This document shows positions 60,070-64,000 of a DNA stretch of 64,000 nt, in pieces. Under the pieces are notes generated by a model that searched no databases, was not told where the DNA came from, and saw nothing but the letters and a program-made list of their open reading frames with translations. The DNA is taken from positions 362,436 through 426,435 of the forward strand of contig JAIWNI010000015.1 of the NCBI GenBank assembly GCA_025331435.1. Reading direction: 5' to 3'. The translations under genes were made by a program, and so were the position numbers. The DNA comes from Choanephora cucurbitarum. Lineage: Eukaryota; Mucoromycota; Mucoromycetes; Mucorales; Choanephoraceae. Each line of letters opens with the position of its first letter. Within the stretch, counting starts at the first letter, position 1.

Positions 60070-62358
60070 CTACTTTTGAGTAACCCAAATGATGGTTACC
60101 TAATCTTATCACAGGGAAATGGTTTATAAGGGCGACACTTTGCTTACACTCAGATCCAATCGTTTCTGTTGTACAAAAGCATGATTGGTTGAAACATGAA
60201 ATTCACCATATGATATTTCTTTCCAAACTTTTGTTATAAAATTGATTTATCAATATCTAAAAGAAGAAGAAGGGAAGTCCATCAAGAAAGAAGGGCTATC
60301 CTATGTGTTTTTGTAAATAAAATAGTCATTCATTACTGTTTAAAGAAACTCTTTCTTAATCTAATTAATCACTCTAATGATAACCCTGTTCTTAAGATTC
60401 GAAAAGTTTTTTCTTTCTATCTTTTGATTGGTATTACAGTAACAGACAAAAAAAGAGAGAGAAGGTAATACCGCCCTAAAAAGGAAATGCACTCACTGTC
60501 CACATGGCGCACAACTTTCTCATAGCACTCCGCCTAGTTATTGATTTCTCACGCCTTTCTTGACTTGTTAGATTAACAAACCCTTTTTTTTTTCTAGCAA
60601 GAATTGCGTTCTGACCAAATTGTAGCTGAGTTTCATTCGGCGTCCCTTATATACATTTTGCTGATCCATCGCTTTACTGTCACATCGATCATGTGCTGAT
60701 GCTTGAGTATAGCAGTATATGAATCAGAATCAACAAGTTTAAAGGATGTTTTTTATACAAAAAAAAACGGACATTGTTGACTTAGGGGAACCGTAAATAA
60801 ATCACGTCTTACCCTTATGGTGTTCTCTTTTTCTCAGCTCAAGGTTATATGCTCTCAATTGGCTTTTTTACTGCTAAGTAGCAACAGGCTCGTATAATGA
60901 AGACAATTCACAAGAAGCATAATGCTACAATGCTAAATCAAATGTTTGTGTTCTATGAAATACAACTGTTTCATAGCTGTTATTTTTCATCTTTTTTATT
61001 ATAGTCTGAGGCATATATTCTGCTACACCCCTGACAAACGCTTTCTCACAATACTCTATTTGGTTCATAGTTTCTCACGCTATGACTATAATAAAGGTTT
61101 GATCCATTCGATGCTGACTTTTGTTTATTTTTATATTTTGGGCCGACATGTCAAATCGGAATAGAAATCAACAAAGTCATACAGCTGCATCTATAAGACT
61201 ACTTTCTCAGCAAAAAGTTTCTTTTGGATAAGGGTGACGATAACCTAATTAGAGTTATAAGCGTTGTGATTAGATATATTCGTGAATCTATGTCTCCTTG
61301 CAAGAGCACTTATTCTTTATTACTCTAGATCCAACTGAGAAGGCAGACAGTAGGCCTTAGTAGCGGAAATAAAGACAACTTATTTTACCTTGTTTAAAGA
61401 GATGCTTATTCAAGAAATCAGTTGAGCAGAAAAGGTTTCACAGTCTCAATTTCATATCGGCATTGTTACATGGCCAACTTTTTTCATTTCTGCAGATAAT
61501 CTTCAAGATAAAAGCCAATGGCAACAGCACACCGAATGAAAGAATAAAGGTAAAGTTAGCGTAAAGAAACACAGCCTATACTCACTGAATGTAACATCTA
61601 AATAAAATTGGATTTTATGCGTATTTTCTTGTCAGCAGTACACTTTACCAATGAATTTATTGTATCAACCCCTATTCTAGGACTTTGTTGCGTTACAACC
61701 TAGATCAAACCTAATTGTTATTTTCTATCTCTGTACTACTGCGTACAAGCAAACCAGTGCAAAATAAGCATGATCTCTGGTGTTTTTTTTCTTTTTTGCT
61801 CGGCTATGGGAAAGCCCTGCTGTGGTGACTAACTGGATCTGTCTATTTGCTTCACAGAGTGCATGATTTAAGGTTATAATGCCTTTCTTCTTTTTTTTTC
61901 TCAATTTAGAAAGAGTTTGCATATATGGTACATTATATCATGCGCCCTTGTTCCACTTTGTCGGTCTGCTGCCTTCCAAGCAATATAGACCCAGGAAAAC
62001 AAACAAACAATGATTTCTATTGGTGTATAACTTGTAAATAGAAAATCAAGCACCAATGCTTCATTTGACTTTTTCTTTCTAATCCTTCACTCTTGTTTCA
62101 GCAATACAATTACAGCATAAGGCTTAAGATTTTCGAAACCACTAAAATTCAAATTTATCGAGCTCAATAGAAATATAAAAGCAGCACAACCGACCTGTAG
62201 CTTCAGATTGATCTATGTCAAAGGAGCAGTTTTAAAGGGAAAGTCATCTCTATTGAAACATACGATATCAAATATGTCTTTTGTTTGTCACAAACAATTC
62301 AGTCACCATCGCTATTAAAAAAGAAATACAGCCACTGAATTGACTTGATCAGCCAGTC

Positions 62359-62600
62359 ATGAATTTTTGCATTGATATTGATGGCACTATGTGTCAGTCT
62401 GTTGCTTCCTTTTTTTTATCATAAGCCAGATGTGTCCTGCTAAAACACTCAATTAAGATGCAGTAGGTCAAAAGCAAGTACACAGCAGTTTAAACAAGCA
62501 TGAGCCTTTGCTTGTGGGCTTTCGACTGCTCAAGAACTAAAGAAATGGCATCATAATCACTAAAAATGTTACCATTCTACGCTTTAGCTCAACCCGAATC
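62359..62600 (+). pseudogene. Possible decayed HAD-type phosphatase fragment
   Basis: Plus-strand frame beginning MNFCIDIDGTMCQSV resembles HAD motif I (DxDGT), but stop codons follow within 25 codons and recur. Later readable parts (SMSLCLWAFDCSRTKEMAS) stay in the same frame between stops. Weak evidence, one motif only. Confidence 0.2.
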
Positions 62601-62939
62601 TTTTTAAAAGCAGTCATTAAACATTTGCGAGATACAATTTTGTGCTATATATTCAATATAGATGACATCGTGAATTGGCTTCTACTGATTGCAGATTACT
62701 TGTCGTCATTGTTTCTATAATTCATACTAGAAATGATGATGTGAGAAAATGTTGTCATATGCAACAAGTAAATTTAATATGGTCATTTATGCCAAATTAA
62801 GAGTGTTAAAACGATAGAGAAATTATTGATTGATGTGCAACAAGCGTGATACTAAGATCCTGTTTCTAACCACATCACAAGATTCTGACTATATTCCTTT
62901 TTTAGCATTGATATGAATGATAATGTATTATGATAAGCC

Positions 62940-63080
62940 ATTTGTTCCCCCTTTAACTTGGACTGTTCCCTTCTTTCATCGCTTCTTTGAAGATCATGGT
63001 CACAGAGATACTATTGAGACCTCTATAAGCCTATTACAGTCAGTAGTGACAACAAAAGAGCTTTGCCTAGTTATACTATA
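62940..63080 (+). pseudogene. Coding-like fragment, family unknown
   Basis: About 47 open codons starting KPFVPPLTWTVPFFHRFFED and ending in TTKELCLVIL and a stop, with no start codon or splice acceptor I trust. It may belong to the same relic as the HAD-like scrap 400 bp upstream. Confidence 0.2.
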
Positions 63081-64000
63081 AACATATTAAGGCGCACATC
63101 CTTCGATCAGAAAAAGAAAAAAGTACTACACAAACTAACATTTATTCTATAAAGTTTTAAAATTAAGACAAGCTTCAATTTTTGTTGAAGTCTTAATACA
63201 GTTTGTTTGAGCAATTGAACAAAGATACAGCTGGCAATGTCTATCTTTGAATCAATCCCTTTGTATATACCTAGGTGCTAAATCTCTCAAAAAGGACTCA
63301 ATGCGCTTTGGCTCAAACTCAAATTGATCTTAGCCAGTAGCCAGTTACACTTTGTCTTTAAAGAAGAAAAGCTGTTGATATTGCTAAGAAAAGAATACAA
63401 AAAATCAGAGAGGGCACCATAACAAATCAATAAGCTAGCAGTAAGATCGTTGAGTTAAAAGGCAACAGAACACACCATACACGCTTTACTTTGAGCATTT
63501 GATGGCTCAAAATTAAGAATCTTTTATCTTTTCTTGACGTACCTAATGAAAAAGAAGGTACCAAGCTGGAACTCTACTGCTAATTGAAGCATACATCTAC
63601 TCCATCTAAGTCTGCTGTCAGAATGTATTTCAACTTTCACCGTAAAAAAGTTTAAAGGTTTCAAAAAGGTTTTTTTTTACAGTGTTTGGAGTGTTTTTAT
63701 CTAATTCATTAGCATCAATATAGTTGAATAATTCAAGATTTAATTGTCGAGAGATATAGCCATTATATTTTATTGAGATTTATTATACTTTAAAATGTTA
63801 TACGTATAGGATTTCATAGTTCTCAGTTGTTTCCTGAATTCAAATTCTAAATTATCATTCTAATGACCAGAGCTTTTAAATAGATATTAATCACTCATTA
63901 AATTGAGCGTTGAACTTATAAGTTTAAAAATACAACATGACTTCTTTTAGAATAGTATATAAACTCTTTAAATCTTTCTAATTCAATAAACTTGACATGT

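Larger units (their letters stand above)
60070..64000. other. Gene-free end of window
   Basis: No intact gene in nearly 4 kb. AT-rich, with short open frames lacking family signals, apart from two coding-like scraps listed separately (62359-62600, 62940-63080). The last 300 bp are especially AT-rich. Confidence 0.45.

Overview
The window looks like chromosomal DNA of an early-diverging fungus, most likely Mucoromycota (Mucorales-like). The reasons are compact AT-rich genes with many 50-70 bp GT-AG introns, pyrimidine-rich intergenic DNA, and a gene set that mixes typical fungal genes (PTR2-type peptide transporter, Vsb1-like permease, IQGAP) with genes better known from animals (sepiapterin reductase, PRL phosphatase, ITFG1/TIP, HPS1). 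All exon joins were worked out by eye from splice sites, reading-frame continuity and family similarity. I ran no database search, so family names are recognition from memory.

Layout. Bases 1-8253 are dense: the end of a sepiapterin reductase gene (+), then on the minus strand a PRL phosphatase, an anillin-like PH protein, a mitochondrial protein of unknown function and a Cdc15/Hof1-type F-BAR-SH3 protein. Bases 8254-14764 hold no intact gene but several decayed coding stretches. Bases 14765-23250 carry a secreted subtilisin (+), transketolase (-), an S6K-like AGC kinase (-) and a small secreted protein (+). Bases 23483-31054 carry the PP2A scaffold subunit and IQGAP (both +). Bases 31649-40953 carry a WW-domain protein, a small stand-alone GAT-domain protein, NADPH-cytochrome P450 reductase and an HPS1-like longin protein (all +). 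The HPS1-like CDS overlaps tail to tail with mitochondrial ribosomal protein mL50 (-).

After a possible inverted-repeat-bounded relic (about 41628-42989) come SNRNP40 (+), a G-protein gamma subunit (-), a complex I B15/NDUFB4-like subunit (+), an ITFG1/TIP-like FG-GAP membrane protein (-), a Vsb1-like SulP/STAS/cNMP permease (+) and a PTR2 peptide transporter (-). The last 4 kb and the gaps 44946-47620 and 50261-53572 have no intact gene.

Shared themes. Three scaffold proteins of the cytokinetic ring (anillin-like, F-BAR, IQGAP) lie within 30 kb. Ras/Rho/heterotrimeric G-protein and TOR-linked signalling recur (G gamma, S6K-like kinase, PP2A scaffold, IQGAP). There are also endolysosomal and vacuolar genes (HPS1, GAT, Vsb1-like) and mitochondrial genes (mL50, B15, the 452-aa unknown). 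I see no operon-like system, CRISPR array, rRNA or tRNA, and no clear sign of a wholly novel system. The most unusual items are the HPS1-like/mL50 antisense CDS overlap, the frame-neutral 9-nt IQGAP microexon, the single-domain GAT protein, the PRL phosphatase without a CAAX box, a perfect 35-bp palindrome and the multi-frameshift relic at 9312-10140.
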